From Deltaproteobacteria bacterium (GTDB taxonomy: Bacteria > Desulfobacterota > Binatia > UTPRO1), in assembly GCA_020852955.1 (NCBI GenBank), contig JADYZW010000013.1, forward strand, positions 1 through 64,000: a stretch of DNA of 64,000 nucleotides, in the 5' to 3' direction. Position 1 is the stretch's first letter; each line of letters opens with the position of its first letter. Below, piece after piece: positions 44,401 to 54,662 of the stretch. Below the pieces are notes generated by a model that ran no database searches, was not told where the DNA came from, and was given only the letters and a program-made list of their open reading frames with translations. A program made the translations under genes and the position numbers.

Positions 44401-47235
44401 GTGGCGCGCCGCCTGCGTGCGTGGATCCTCCGGATGGTGCTCGGTTGCGCGTTCGGCGCGGCGACCCTGGCGGCCTTCGTGCTGTGGCGGCTCGCCGAGG
44501 GGCCGATCCCGCTCCGCGCGCTCGATCGACCGCTCGGGGATGCGCTTGCGGCGCTGGTGCCCGACGTGACGGTACGGGTCGGAACGACGGCGCTCGTGCG
44601 CGTCGGGCGGGCCGTCGCGCTCGAGGTCGGCGACGTACGGCTGCTCGCGCCCGACGGCGCCTCGGCGCTCTCGCTGGCGCACGTGCGGGTTCGTCCGAGC
44701 CTCGGCGCGCTCCTGCGTGGCCGGGTCGTCATCGCCCGCGTCGACGTCGACGACGCGGTGCTGCGGCTCGTGCGGCGCGCCGACGGCGGCCTCGCGCTCG
44801 GCGAGGGGGTGGGGGCAGCGCTCGCGCTCGGCGGAGCGGCGGGATCGACGCGGCCGGCCGCGCGCGGGGTCGTCGCGCTGCCGCGGATCGCGCTCGCTCG
44901 CAGCCGGGTCAGTCTCGACGACCGCCGCGCCGGAGGCACGATCGCGCTTTCCGACGTCGACCTCGTGGTGTCGCCGCGGGCGGGCGGCTTCGAGGGCTCG
45001 CTCGCGGCGACCGTCGACCTCGCGAGCGCCGCGCCGCCACTCCGCGGCAGCGTGCGGGCGCCGCTACGCGCGGAGGTCGGCGTGGACCTCGCGGCCGACG
45101 GGACGCCCGTCGAGGTTCGCTTCGTCGTGACGGCGGACGTCGGCGAGCTCGTCCCCGGCGACGCGCCGGGTCCGCCGCTGCCGCTCGCGGATGTCGCGGC
45201 GGAGGGGCGCTATCGTCCCGACCGCGAGACGCTCGACCTCGGCCGGCTCGCGGCGACGATCGGAGGATCGCGCCTCGATGCGAAGATGCGAGTCGTGTTG
45301 GGAACGTCGCCGATCGCGGGGCTCGCCGGCACGGTGGACGAGCTCACGCTCGCGGCGCTCGCGCGGCTCTGGCCGGGCGAGCTCGCGGGGGAGGCGCGGA
45401 GCTGGATCGCGGCGCGCTTGCGCGAGGGGGAGCTCCGGCGCTGCCGGGTCCGGCTCGGCGCGCCGGTGCCGGGGACGCCCGACGGCGCTTCGGCCGCCAC
45501 GCCCTCGACGCCGGCGGACGCGACTGAGGCGGCCGCCACGGCCTCGACGCCGGCGGACGCGACTGAGACGGCCGCCACGCCCCTGACGCCGGCAGAGGTA
45601 GCCGCCGCCGCTGCGAACGCGGTCGACGTGACGTGCGACTTCCGCGGGGTCGCCGCCGACTACCTGCCGCCTCTCGACGGGATCCGCGACGCCGCCGGCT
45701 CGGCGCGGCTCACGGCGGAGCGGCTTACGGTCGACGTTCGCGGCGGTCGGGTGGGCGGCTGCCGGGTGGACGGCGGCACGTTCGTGATGGACCTTGCCGC
45801 CGAGCCTCCGCGCGCGATGATCACGGCGGGCGTCAGCGGCCCGACGGCCGAGGTGCTGGCGATCGTCGAGAAGCCGCCGATCGCGTTTACGCCTCCGCTC
45901 GGCATTGCGCGCGCGACGGTCGGCGGCGAGAGCCGCGTGCACGCGGAGCTGCGCCTGCCGATCGCGACGACGGTCGGACCGAGCGACGTTGCGGTGCGGG
46001 CCACGGCGGAGCTCAGCGAGGCGCGGCTGCCGCCGCTCGCGGTCGGGATCGGCATGGAGCACGGGACGCTCGCCGTCCGGATCGACGGCGGGCGGGTCGA
46101 GATCGACGGGACGACGACGATGACCGGCTTTCCGCTGGTGACGGGACCGGTGAGGCTGGCGCTCGCCGTCGCGCCGGGCGCGGCGCTCGGCGAGCGGGCG
46201 CTGGCGATCGCGATCGACGGCGACGGTGTAGCGGCGCGCGGCACGGGGCGCATGGCGGGCGACGTGCTGACCGCGTTCACCGTGGACCAGGTGCGCCTCG
46301 CGGGCACCGACGTCGCGGGGACGATCGCGCGCACGCCGCGCGGCGGCTACGACGTCACGCTCGCGGGCGCGAGCCTCGACCTCGATCGTCTCCTTGCGGG
46401 GCGCCCGCTCGGCGCCGGCGACGCAGCGGCGATCGGTCCGCCGCTCGCGGTGAAGCTCGACCTCGGGCGCGTCCGGACCGTGCGCGGGCTCGAGTTGCGG
46501 GGCGTCGGCGGCACGCTCACGGTCGCCGACGGACGCGTCGCCGCGCTCGACCTGCGCGGCGGGCTCGTCGACCCGGCCGGCACGGTGGCGGCGACGCTGG
46601 CGGTCGGCCCAGGGCCGCGCCGGCTGACGCTCTCCTCCGACCAGGCCGGCCGCGTGCTCCAGGCGCTCGGCGGCTTGCAGCAGATCGTCGGCGGCACGCT
46701 CGCGCTCGATGCGACCACCGACGCGCGCGGACCCTTCGCGGCGCTCGCCGGGACGCTCGTCGTGCGCGACTTCAAGGTCGTGCGCGCACCGGTGCTCGCG
46801 AAGCTCCTCGGGGTCGGCTCGCTCGGCGGCATCGCCGCGCTCGTGCAGGGCGAGGGCATGCCGATGAGCGAGGCGCGCGTGCCGTTTCGTTGGGACGGCG
46901 CCCGCATCGACCTCCATGACGTGCGCGCCGTCGGCGCCGTCGGCCTCACCGCCGACGGCGTGCTCGACACCGGCGCCGGCACCTGCGACCTCCGCGGCAA
47001 CGTCATCCCCGCCTATACGCTCAACAGCGCGCTCGGGCGCGTGCCGGTCCTCGGGCGCTTCCTGGTCGGCGCGCGCGGCGACGGCGTGTTCGGCATCGAC
47101 TACCGCGTGCGCGGGCGTACGGCCGACCCGACGGTGCGCGTGAATCCGCTGACCTCGGTCGCACCGACGGTGCTGCGATCGTGGTTCGTCGATCCCTTCA
47201 CGCGCGTGCCGGCGCGGCGCCACGGCGTGCGCTAG
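44401..47235 (+). CDS. AsmA/YhdP-like envelope protein
   Basis: The 944-residue protein has one N-terminal membrane helix (ILRMVLGCAFGAATLAAFVL) and then long beta-rich repeats facing the periplasm, as in AsmA-like, YhdP and DUF3971 proteins that bridge membranes for phospholipid transport. Tell-tale segments are LAHVRVRPSLGALLRGRVVI, a Thr/Ala-rich linker at about 360-400, and the conserved end LLGVGSLGGIAALVQGEGMP, then LNSALGRVPVLGRFLVGARG and GRTADPTVRVNPLTSVAP. The GTG at 44401 begins the basic stretch before the helix. It is probably an inner-membrane anchored lipid-transport protein. Confidence 0.8.
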   Translation: MARRLRAWILRMVLGCAFGAATLAAFVLWRLAEGPIPLRALDRPLGDALAALVPDVTVRVGTTALVRVGRAVALEVGDVRLLAPDGASALSLAHVRVRPSLGALLRGRVVIARVDVDDAVLRLVRRADGGLALGEGVGAALALGGAAGSTRPAARGVVALPRIALARSRVSLDDRRAGGTIALSDVDLVVSPRAGGFEGSLAATVDLASAAPPLRGSVRAPLRAEVGVDLAADGTPVEVRFVVTADVGELVPGDAPGPPLPLADVAAEGRYRPDRETLDLGRLAATIGGSRLDAKMRVVLGTSPIAGLAGTVDELTLAALARLWPGELAGEARSWIAARLREGELRRCRVRLGAPVPGTPDGASAATPSTPADATEAAATASTPADATETAATPLTPAEVAAAAANAVDVTCDFRGVAADYLPPLDGIRDAAGSARLTAERLTVDVRGGRVGGCRVDGGTFVMDLAAEPPRAMITAGVSGPTAEVLAIVEKPPIAFTPPLGIARATVGGESRVHAELRLPIATTVGPSDVAVRATAELSEARLPPLAVGIGMEHGTLAVRIDGGRVEIDGTTTMTGFPLVTGPVRLALAVAPGAALGERALAIAIDGDGVAARGTGRMAGDVLTAFTVDQVRLAGTDVAGTIARTPRGGYDVTLAGASLDLDRLLAGRPLGAGDAAAIGPPLAVKLDLGRVRTVRGLELRGVGGTLTVADGRVAALDLRGGLVDPAGTVAATLAVGPGPRRLTLSSDQAGRVLQALGGLQQIVGGTLALDATTDARGPFAALAGTLVVRDFKVVRAPVLAKLLGVGSLGGIAALVQGEGMPMSEARVPFRWDGARIDLHDVRAVGAVGLTADGVLDTGAGTCDLRGNVIPAYTLNSALGRVPVLGRFLVGARGDGVFGIDYRVRGRTADPTVRVNPLTSVAPTVLRSWFVDPFTRVPARRHGVR
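45502..45579 (+). repeat. Tandem 39-bp repeat in the AsmA-like gene
   Basis: Units 45502-45540 and 45541-45579 differ at only two bases and encode 13-residue STPADAT(E)..AAT segments of the linker. A third degenerate copy follows. It is a likely site of length variation. Confidence 0.7.
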
Positions 47236-47425
47236 GGAGCGCGAGAGAGGCTCTGCGCCGGTGACGTCCGGCCGCGCCGCGCGGTTCCATCCGCGATCGA
47301 CGGCGGCGCGGGACGCTCGGCCTAGGGTGGCGATCCGCGGCCGCGCCCCGCCGGCCGACGCGGCGTCCCGAGGCCACGGCGGGGCTTGCCGGTCGGACCC
47401 GCAGCGCATATGCCCCGGACGCGCC

Positions 47426-49342
47426 ATGCCAGAACCCCGAGCGCGACCCCGCGGTTTCGCCGTCGTCGTGGCTGCCGCCGGCGTGCTCCTCGTCAGCGGG
47501 GGCTGCGCCGCTCCGGTTCGTGTCCATCGCGCCGACTCGCGCGTGGTGGATCGGGAGCTCACCCGGAGCGTCACGGCCACCGGCGAGCTCAGCCAGGACA
47601 CGCACAACGTCCTGCACCGCTGGGGCATGCTCGCGGCGTACGCGACGGGGCCCGACGAGGTGATCGACGTCCTGCACCGGGCGCTGGTCGACGGCCGCGA
47701 GGGTCCGGACGTTGCGTTCGCGCTCGCCGAACTCTCGTTCCATCACGCCGAGCGGGGTCACAAGGGATCGGGCGAGCGCTGGCGGCGGACGGGCCACTAC
47801 CTCGCCACGGCGGTCTACGCCTACGCATTCCTCTTCCCGGAAGATCCCAGGGACGTCCCGAACCGGTTCGACCCGCGGGTCCGTCGCGCCGCCGATCTCT
47901 ACAACCGCGGCTGCACCCTCGGCCTGCCGAGCGCGGACGGGCGGACGGTCGCGATCCGCGCCGGGCGCTATCCGCTGCCGTTCGGCGCGATCGACATCGC
48001 CTTCGACGAGCGGGACCTCCGCTGGGGCGATCGCCGCCTCGAGACGTTCGTCCCTTCCGCCGAGCTCATGGTGTCTGGCCTCACCGAGCGATACCGGCGC
48101 TCGGGGCTCGGCGTGCCGCTCGCCGCCGGCACGAAGCCGCTCGACGCCTCGAAGGAGCCGGACGACTTCATCGATCCGGCGACGCGCGTCCCCGTGACGG
48201 CCATCCTGCGCGTGCCGACGCCGCGCACGCAGCTCGCGCGGGAGCAGGTGCGGGCGTCGCTCGAGCTCTACGACGCCACCGCGGTCGAGGAGGTCACGCT
48301 CGGCGACCGGACCGTGCCGCTCGAGGTCGAGCCGACCGCCGCGTTCGCGTACATGCTCGCCGAGCAGAAGTTCTGGGACTTCGAGCTCAAGAGCCTGCTC
48401 GGGACAGCGGTGCTCGGCAAGGATCCGATGCGGCTCACCGCCGTGCAGCCGTGGCGGCGCGGCCGCATCCCGGTCGTGCTCGTGCACGGCACCGGGTCGA
48501 GCCCGGGGCGCTGGGCCGACATGGTGAACGACCTGATGGACGATCCCGTCATCCGGGACCGCTTCCAATTCTGGTTCTTCACCTACGATTCGGGGAACCC
48601 GATTCTCTACTCGGCGGGCGGGCTCCGCGATCTGCTGACGGCCGCCGTCGCCCGACTCGATCCGGACGGCGCCGATCCCGCGCTCCGTCGCATGGTCGTG
48701 ATCGGCCACAGCCAGGGCGGCCTCATTACGAAGCTCACCGCGGTGGACAGCGGCGACAAGCTCTGGGGCTTCCGGACCAGGCTCGACGACATGCTGCTCG
48801 GCGCGAAGTCCCGCGAGCTGCTGCGGCGCCTCGCGTTCGTGACGCCGCTGCCGTTCGTGAAGCGGGTCGTGTTCGTCGCGACGCCGCACCGGGGGAGCTA
48901 CGTCGCCGGCAACTGGATGGCGCACCAGTTCGCGCGTCTCATCACGATGCCGAGCAAGATCCTCGACGCCGGCGCCGAGATCGCCAAGGGCAATCCCGAC
49001 TTCGCCAACTGGCGCGTCCCGAGCGCCGTCGAGAACATGACCCCGGGGCACCCGTTCGTACGCGCGCTCGGGCCGATGCCGATCGACCCCGGCGTCGCCT
49101 GCCACTCGATCGTCGCCGTGAAGACCGATCCGCCCTACGAGGGCGGCACCGACGGCGTCGTTCGGTACGAGAGCGCGCACCGGACCGACTGTGCCTCGGA
49201 GGTCGTCGTGAAGTCCCCGCACTCCTGCCAGTCGAATCCCGCGACCATCGCCGAGGTGCGGCGCATCCTCCTGGTCCACCTCGGGGATCCGCGCACGCCG
49301 GCGCCGCCGATCGACGCGCCGCGGCTACCCGGGACACCGTAG
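47426..49342 (+). CDS. Predicted lipoprotein esterase/lipase
   Basis: The 638-residue protein has a lipoprotein-like signal (GFAVVVAAAGVLLVSGGCAA, Cys at about 27; the lipobox is imperfect). The C-terminal half is an alpha/beta hydrolase: oxyanion segment VVLVHGTGSSPGRW (about 355), nucleophile elbow VIGHSQGGLITKL (about 431), an acidic residue before TDGVVRYES and a His in KSPHSCQS (about 605). The N-terminal half is helical with no known domain. It may be an envelope lipase or esterase. It starts after a 190-base gap and runs rightward toward the signalling cluster. Confidence 0.75.
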   Translation: MPEPRARPRGFAVVVAAAGVLLVSGGCAAPVRVHRADSRVVDRELTRSVTATGELSQDTHNVLHRWGMLAAYATGPDEVIDVLHRALVDGREGPDVAFALAELSFHHAERGHKGSGERWRRTGHYLATAVYAYAFLFPEDPRDVPNRFDPRVRRAADLYNRGCTLGLPSADGRTVAIRAGRYPLPFGAIDIAFDERDLRWGDRRLETFVPSAELMVSGLTERYRRSGLGVPLAAGTKPLDASKEPDDFIDPATRVPVTAILRVPTPRTQLAREQVRASLELYDATAVEEVTLGDRTVPLEVEPTAAFAYMLAEQKFWDFELKSLLGTAVLGKDPMRLTAVQPWRRGRIPVVLVHGTGSSPGRWADMVNDLMDDPVIRDRFQFWFFTYDSGNPILYSAGGLRDLLTAAVARLDPDGADPALRRMVVIGHSQGGLITKLTAVDSGDKLWGFRTRLDDMLLGAKSRELLRRLAFVTPLPFVKRVVFVATPHRGSYVAGNWMAHQFARLITMPSKILDAGAEIAKGNPDFANWRVPSAVENMTPGHPFVRALGPMPIDPGVACHSIVAVKTDPPYEGGTDGVVRYESAHRTDCASEVVVKSPHSCQSNPATIAEVRRILLVHLGDPRTPAPPIDAPRLPGTP

Positions 49343-49414
49343 AGGGAGCCGAGGCGCGGGCGACGACGTCGTCCCGGATCGCCTCGGCGTGGGGGAGGCC
49401 TCTCGAACGGTGGC

Positions 49415-49822
49415 TCAGGACGAGCGGGCGAGACGAAGGCGCGGCGCGACGGGCGTCGCCGGCGGCAGCCATGCGAAGCGCGTCACCCGATGGGCGTTCA
49501 GGTCGAGGAGCGTGAGGATCGCGACCACGTCGTCGAGGTTCCGGTTGGTCTCGAGCGCCCAGGCGATGATCGTGAGGTTCTCGCCGCCCGTCAGCAGCAG
49601 CGCCACGACATCGGCGACGAGGAAGCGGTCCGGGTGGATGTCGCGGCGAAGGATGCCGAAGTCGCCGCGGTCGATCTCGTGCCAGCAGCGGTCGCCGGCC
49701 CAGTGCTCGACGAGCCGCGCGCGCAGCCAGCCGCCGAAGCACCGCGCGCTGTAGGGAAGGTCGATGCGCGCTCGGTATTCCAGGTCGCCTTCGGAGACGG
49801 CCACGTCGGGGGCGGCGGTCAT
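49415..49822 (-). CDS. Hypothetical protein of the sigma-54 unit, 135 residues
   Basis: A soluble-looking protein without signal peptide. VVALLLTGGENLTIIAWALE and TNRNLDDVVAILTLLDLNAH suggest a helical core, and the N-terminal half contains several Trp/Cys/His residues (WLRARLVEHWAGDRCWHEID). I recognise no family. It is preceded by a tiny membrane ORF whose TGA overlaps its ATG, and both sit downstream of a -24/-12 type promoter, so it is probably a target of the adjacent NtrC-type regulator. Confidence 0.6.
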   Translation of the reverse strand: MTAAPDVAVSEGDLEYRARIDLPYSARCFGGWLRARLVEHWAGDRCWHEIDRGDFGILRRDIHPDRFLVADVVALLLTGGENLTIIAWALETNRNLDDVVAILTLLDLNAHRVTRFAWLPPATPVAPRLRLARSS

Positions 49823-49941
49823 CGCGGTCCTCGGTGCTTACCCTTCGCGTCGCGCCGGCGCCGCAGCACGCCGCCGATCTCGACCGCGAGTACGATCGCG
49901 CCCACGATGCCGGTCGTCACGAAGAGGACGGTGAGCAGCAT
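49819..49941 (-). CDS. Tiny single-span membrane protein
   Basis: Forty codons encode MLLTVLFVTTGIVGAIVLAV followed by a basic tail (GGVLRRRRDAKGKHRG), a typical single-span protein with a positive cytoplasmic end. The stop TGA overlaps the ATG of the next gene. An in-frame GTG at 49959 would add six residues, but that codon is part of the predicted -12 element, so transcription from there could not include it. From 49941 the message would be almost leaderless. Confidence 0.5.
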   Translation of the reverse strand: MLLTVLFVTTGIVGAIVLAVEIGGVLRRRRDAKGKHRGPR

Positions 49942-49954
49942 GCCCACGTCGAAT

Positions 49955-49970
49955 TGCACGCCTCGTGCCG
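49955..49970 (-). promoter_or_regulatory. Predicted sigma-54 (-24/-12) promoter, left unit
   Basis: On the minus strand CGGCACGAGGCGTGCA matches TGGCACG-N4-TTGCA with two mismatches and correct GG to GC spacing. The start site would be near 49944. Two activator-type palindromes lie about 45 bases upstream. Confidence 0.6.
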
Positions 49971-50014
49971 CATGCGGATTCGCGGGGATACGCCGCGCGT
50001 CGTCCGCTTCGACC

Positions 50015-50048
50015 CGTGTCGTTTCGACACGCGTGTCGGAACGACACG
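50015..50048. promoter_or_regulatory. Tandem palindromic activator sites, left unit
   Basis: Two back-to-back 17-base palindromes, CGTGTCG-TTT-CGACACG (50015-50031) and CGTGTCG-GAA-CGACACG (50032-50048), both have perfect 7-base arms and centres 17 bases apart. They precede the predicted sigma-54 promoter and sit beside the regulator gene, so they are likely its enhancer. Confidence 0.65.
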
Positions 50049-50133
50049 GGGGCTCCGGACGCCGTCATGAGGCCGCGCCGGCGCTCCGGTCGCCCTTCAT
50101 GCCGACGGATCGCCGCGCCGTGCCTCGCGTCCT

Positions 50134-51512
<1,379 letters not shown>

Positions 51513-51516
<4 letters not shown>

Positions 51517-53006
51517 GCGGCGCGGTGGGGCGGGCGCTCGGCGGCGGCCGCCGCCGGCAGACAGAGGGTGAATCGACTGCCCTCGTCGGGACGGCTCTCG
51601 ACCTCGATCCATCCGCCGTGGTCGCGGACGATGCCCTGCGCGACGGCGAGGCCGAGCCCGGTGCCCTCGCCCGGAGCCTTGGTGGTGAAGAACGGCTCGA
51701 AGATGCGGGGCAGGTGCTCGGCCGGGATGCCGGCGCCGTGGTCCGTCACCGTCACGCAGGCGAACTCGGCGTCGGCGCCGCCTTCGCCGGGGCGCCGCGT
51801 GCGCCGTCCGGCGCTCGCCACCTCGATGCGTCCGCCGCCCGCCGTCGCGTGGACGGCGTTCACGATGAGATTCACGAGGGCCTGCTCGAGCTGGTGCTCG
51901 TCCGCCGACACGATGAGGGGGTCGTCGGCGAGCGCGCCCGCGATCTCGACCTGTTGCCGGCGCGCGATCGGCGCCAGCGTGTCGATCGTACGGGCGCAGA
52001 CGGCGCGCACGCTCGTGAGGCCGAAGCGCGGTCCGCGGCGGCGCGAGAAGTCGAGCAGCTCGCGGATCATCTCGGTCATGCGGCGTGACTGGTCGACGAT
52101 GACGCGCGCGCTCGCGGTGGCGCGCTCGCCGGTCGCCTCGCCGTCGGCGATCATCTCGGCCCGCCCGCTGATGACCGAGAGCGGCGTGCCGAGCTCGTGC
52201 GCGACGCCGGCGGCGAGCTGACCGATCGTGGTGAGGCGGTCGGTGTGGCGCAGCTGCTCGAGCGCCTGGAGGCGCGCCTCGGTCTCGGTGGTGAGCTGGC
52301 GGCGCGCTTCGGCGAGCTTCCCGCACATCCCGTCGATCTCGCGGGCAAGGTCGCCGATCTCGTCGTTCTGGGTGATGAGGAGCGGCGAGTCGAGGTCGCC
52401 GGCGGCGATCGCGCGCAGGCGGTCGCGGAGGCGCTGGACGGGGCGTCCGACGTACCAGACGCCGAGCACGTACACCGCGGCGGTGCAGGCGAGGAGGATG
52501 ACGCCGGTCGCGAGCAGGATCTGCATGCGGTTCGCCTGGACGTATTCGTGTTGCTCTCCGATCGACTCCACGAACTCGAGCACGGCGATCGGCGGCGCGC
52601 CGTCGAGGGATTCGGGGATGTAGGTGAAGCGCTCCTCGACCCCCGCGGCGTTCTCGCGCAGGTGGATCACGCGCTTTCCGCTCCGCAGCCGCTCCTTGTC
52701 GGCCTGCGGCAGGTCGAGATAGCGCGGGTCGTCGCGATCGGTGCTCGCGAGCCAAGTCCAACGCACATGCGCGCCGTCGACCGCATCGCTGATCGTATGC
52801 TCGACCAGGTCCTGCGCCGCATCCGCGCCGTGCGTCCTCCACACGCCTTCGATGCTGGCGCGGAGCGCCTGTTTCAGGCGGAGGCTGCGGTCGAGGTCGG
52901 CGTCGAACAGGATGACCTGGCGCTGGAGCAGGAGATAGGCGTGCGCGGTCATGACGGCGACGATCATGGCGGCGATGGCGAGGGTAATCTTGCGCGCGAG
53001 TCTCAC
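51513..53006 (-). CDS. Membrane sensor histidine kinase
   Basis: The 497-residue kinase has a first membrane helix (about residues 7-27), an extracytoplasmic sensor of about 130 residues with no known domain, a second helix (ILLATGVILLACTAAVYVLG, about 165), a HAMP linker, a HisKA dimerisation domain with the phospho-His in GVAHELGTPLS (about 275) and a HATPase domain (NLIVNAVHA, DHGAGIPAEHLPRIFEPFF, GTGLGLA). The GTG start has TAGGAGC close upstream. It is transcribed with, and translationally coupled to, the NtrC-type regulator. The stimulus is unknown. Confidence 0.95.
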
Positions 53007-53086
53007 GTTCGGCTCCTAGCGAGATCCGGGCCGCGATAGGCCGAAGCGCTCACGCGGTCAAGCGAGCGGGCGCGGCGCGTCAGGCA

Positions 53087-53121
53087 CGTGTCGTTCCGGC
53101 CGCGCGTATCGATTCGACACG
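53087..53121. promoter_or_regulatory. Palindromic activator sites, right unit
   Basis: CGTATCG-ATT-CGACACG (53105-53121) has one mismatch between arms, and CGTGTCG-TTC-CGGCCGC (53087-53103) is a half-preserved copy. Centres are 18 bases apart, mirroring the pair at 50015-50048. Confidence 0.55.
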
Positions 53122-53173
53122 CCCGTCGGTGAAGCGCCCGCCGTTTGGCGGCCCGCGGCGTCTCCCCGGGAGA

Positions 53174-53189
53174 CGGCACGGCGGATGCA
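53174..53189 (+). promoter_or_regulatory. Predicted sigma-54 (-24/-12) promoter, right unit
   Basis: CGGCACGGCGGATGCA matches TGGCACG-N4-TTGCA with two mismatches and correct spacing. The start site would be near 53200, 16 bases before the ATG at 53216. The palindromes end 53 bases upstream. Confidence 0.6.
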
Positions 53190-53215
53190 ACGTGGCGCCG
53201 TGGGAGGACTCGCAC

Positions 53216-53707
53216 ATGAGAGCCGGCCACGATCGCTCGGTCATCGGTGTCTGGGACGGAGCGCACGGGTTGCTGCTGCCCGAGGTCGATCCGACGGACG
53301 AGACTGTGTTCGACCCGCAGCGGGTGAAGCAGCCGGAACGGCGTCTCCTCTTCGCCGTGCTCGCCGACGCCATCGTCCGCGTTCGCCGGCTCGCGACCGC
53401 GCCGCGCCACGCGGCGCTCGAGCTCCGCGAGGCCGAGCGCTGGATCCGTTCCGACGATCGCTGCTGGCCGTGCTCCTTCGTCAACGTCTGCGAGGCGCTC
53501 GACATCGAGCCCGCGGCGCTGCGGCGGGCGGTGTTGGCGTGGCGGCGCGCGGCCGACGGGCGCACCAACGTCACCCGGCGCGCGCTGACGGCCAAGAAGA
53601 GGAGGCGCACGCGCTCCCCCGCGGCCGTGGCGGCGTCCGCCCTCGACCCGGCGGCGGGTGCGCTCGGCTCCCCCGCGGCCGTAGCGGCGTGTTCCACGCG
53701 CTCGTGA
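53216..53707 (+). CDS. Hypothetical protein of the sigma-54 unit, 163 residues
   Basis: The first 120 residues look folded and include AERWIRSDDRCWPCSFVNVC and EALDIEPAALRRAVLAWRRA, a motif I have seen in small proteins beside delta-proteobacterial regulators, possibly helical with a nucleic-acid-binding flavour. The tail is basic and then Ala/Pro/Ser-rich. No signal peptide is seen. GGGAGG lies eight bases before the ATG. Its own predicted sigma-54 promoter and activator sites lie directly upstream, so it is probably induced by the adjacent two-component system. Function is unknown. Confidence 0.65.
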   Translation: MRAGHDRSVIGVWDGAHGLLLPEVDPTDETVFDPQRVKQPERRLLFAVLADAIVRVRRLATAPRHAALELREAERWIRSDDRCWPCSFVNVCEALDIEPAALRRAVLAWRRAADGRTNVTRRALTAKKRRRTRSPAAVAASALDPAAGALGSPAAVAACSTRS

Positions 53708-53793
53708 TCGCGCCTCGCGCCGGGCGGTCGCACGGTGGCGAGCTTCCGAAGACGCCTACGGCCCGCCGCGCGGCCGTTCGCCGGCGGCGAGCG

Positions 53794-53934
53794 TCACTGC
53801 GCGCCCATCGAGGTGAGAAGGCTCCGCCAGCCGTCGATGCGCGCGCCCGCGCGCTTCCAGGCGTCGAAGAGCGCCTGGCCGGCGGTGCGCGGTGTCGCCG
53901 CGCGTGGGCTCGCCACCCGCCGGCACGGGCTCAT
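53794..53934 (-). CDS. Possible small protein coupled to the LOG-like gene
   Basis: A 46-residue frame starts at an ATG overlapping the LOG-like stop (ATGA). It ends with a plausible amphipathic helix, GQALFDAWKRAGARIDGWRS. The N-terminal half is basic and less convincing. The coupling is the main argument for it. Confidence 0.35.
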   Translation of the reverse strand: MSPCRRVASPRAATPRTAGQALFDAWKRAGARIDGWRSLLTSMGAQ

Positions 53935-54662
53935 CGCACCGTCGTGCGCGCCGCCGTCCACGCGTCCTGGCGCGCGCGGATCAGCGCGACCGCCTCGGCC
54001 GCGCCGTCGACGCACGCGGGAAGCGCCAGGTCGGCCGGGCTCGCGAGCTCGAAGCCGGGGCGGAGCATGTACCGGCGCGCCCAGGCGACGAGATCGCGCC
54101 ACATCCCTCCGACGAGTACGAGCGGCACGTCGTGCAGGTGGCGGACCTGGAGCAACTGCCAGATCATCATCGCCTCGAGGACCGTGCCGATGCCTCCCGG
54201 CATGACCACGAACGCGTCGGAGACGAGCACGAAGTGGTGCAGGCGGGTGAAGAAGGTCTCGTGCTCGAAGGACTCGGCGACGAAGGGGTTCACCTCCTGC
54301 TCGAACGGCAGCTGTACCCGGATGCCGATGCTGCCGGACGGGGCCGTGCCCGCGGCGGCCGCCGCGCCCTCGTTGGCCGCCTGCATGAGCCCGGGACCGC
54401 CGCCGGTCACGATGTCGCAGCCGAGCGCGGCGAGGTCGGCCGCGACGCGCTTCACCTCCTGGTACACCCAGTGGCTCGGCTCGGTGCGCGCCGAGCCGAA
54501 GATCGTCACCCGGAACCGCTCGCGCTGCGACGGCCGGAGGCGGGTCAGGTTGTTGATCGTGGCCCAGAGGCCGAAGACGGTGTCGACGAGGATGCGGCGG
54601 ACGCCTTCCTCGTCGGCGAGGCTCACGGTTTCGGGTGCGGGCGGAGCGGTCGGGTCGGTCAC
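53931..54662 (-). CDS. LOG family protein (predicted nucleotide phosphoribohydrolase)
   Basis: The 243-residue protein belongs to the LOG/TIGR00730 family, whose known members cleave cytokinin or other nucleoside 5'-monophosphates to base and ribose-5-phosphate. The Rossmann-like fold shows VTIFGSART near residue 55, DIVTGGGPGLMQAANEGA (about 87) and the signature VVMPGGIGTVLEAMMIWQLL (about 158). The first-motif Arg/Glu pair is present. The GTG start overlaps the upstream glycosidase-like stop by four bases. Its place in a carbohydrate cluster is probably incidental. Confidence 0.88.
   Translation of the reverse strand: MTDPTAPPAPETVSLADEEGVRRILVDTVFGLWATINNLTRLRPSQRERFRVTIFGSARTEPSHWVYQEVKRVAADLAALGCDIVTGGGPGLMQAANEGAAAAAGTAPSGSIGIRVQLPFEQEVNPFVAESFEHETFFTRLHHFVLVSDAFVVMPGGIGTVLEAMMIWQLLQVRHLHDVPLVLVGGMWRDLVAWARRYMLRPGFELASPADLALPACVDGAAEAVALIRARQDAWTAARTTVR

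Noticed and set aside
49838..50133. A continuation of a regulator-strand frame through 49838-50133 as extra coding sequence
   Set aside because: It lies out of frame with the true regulator and overlaps the palindromes and the small membrane ORF.
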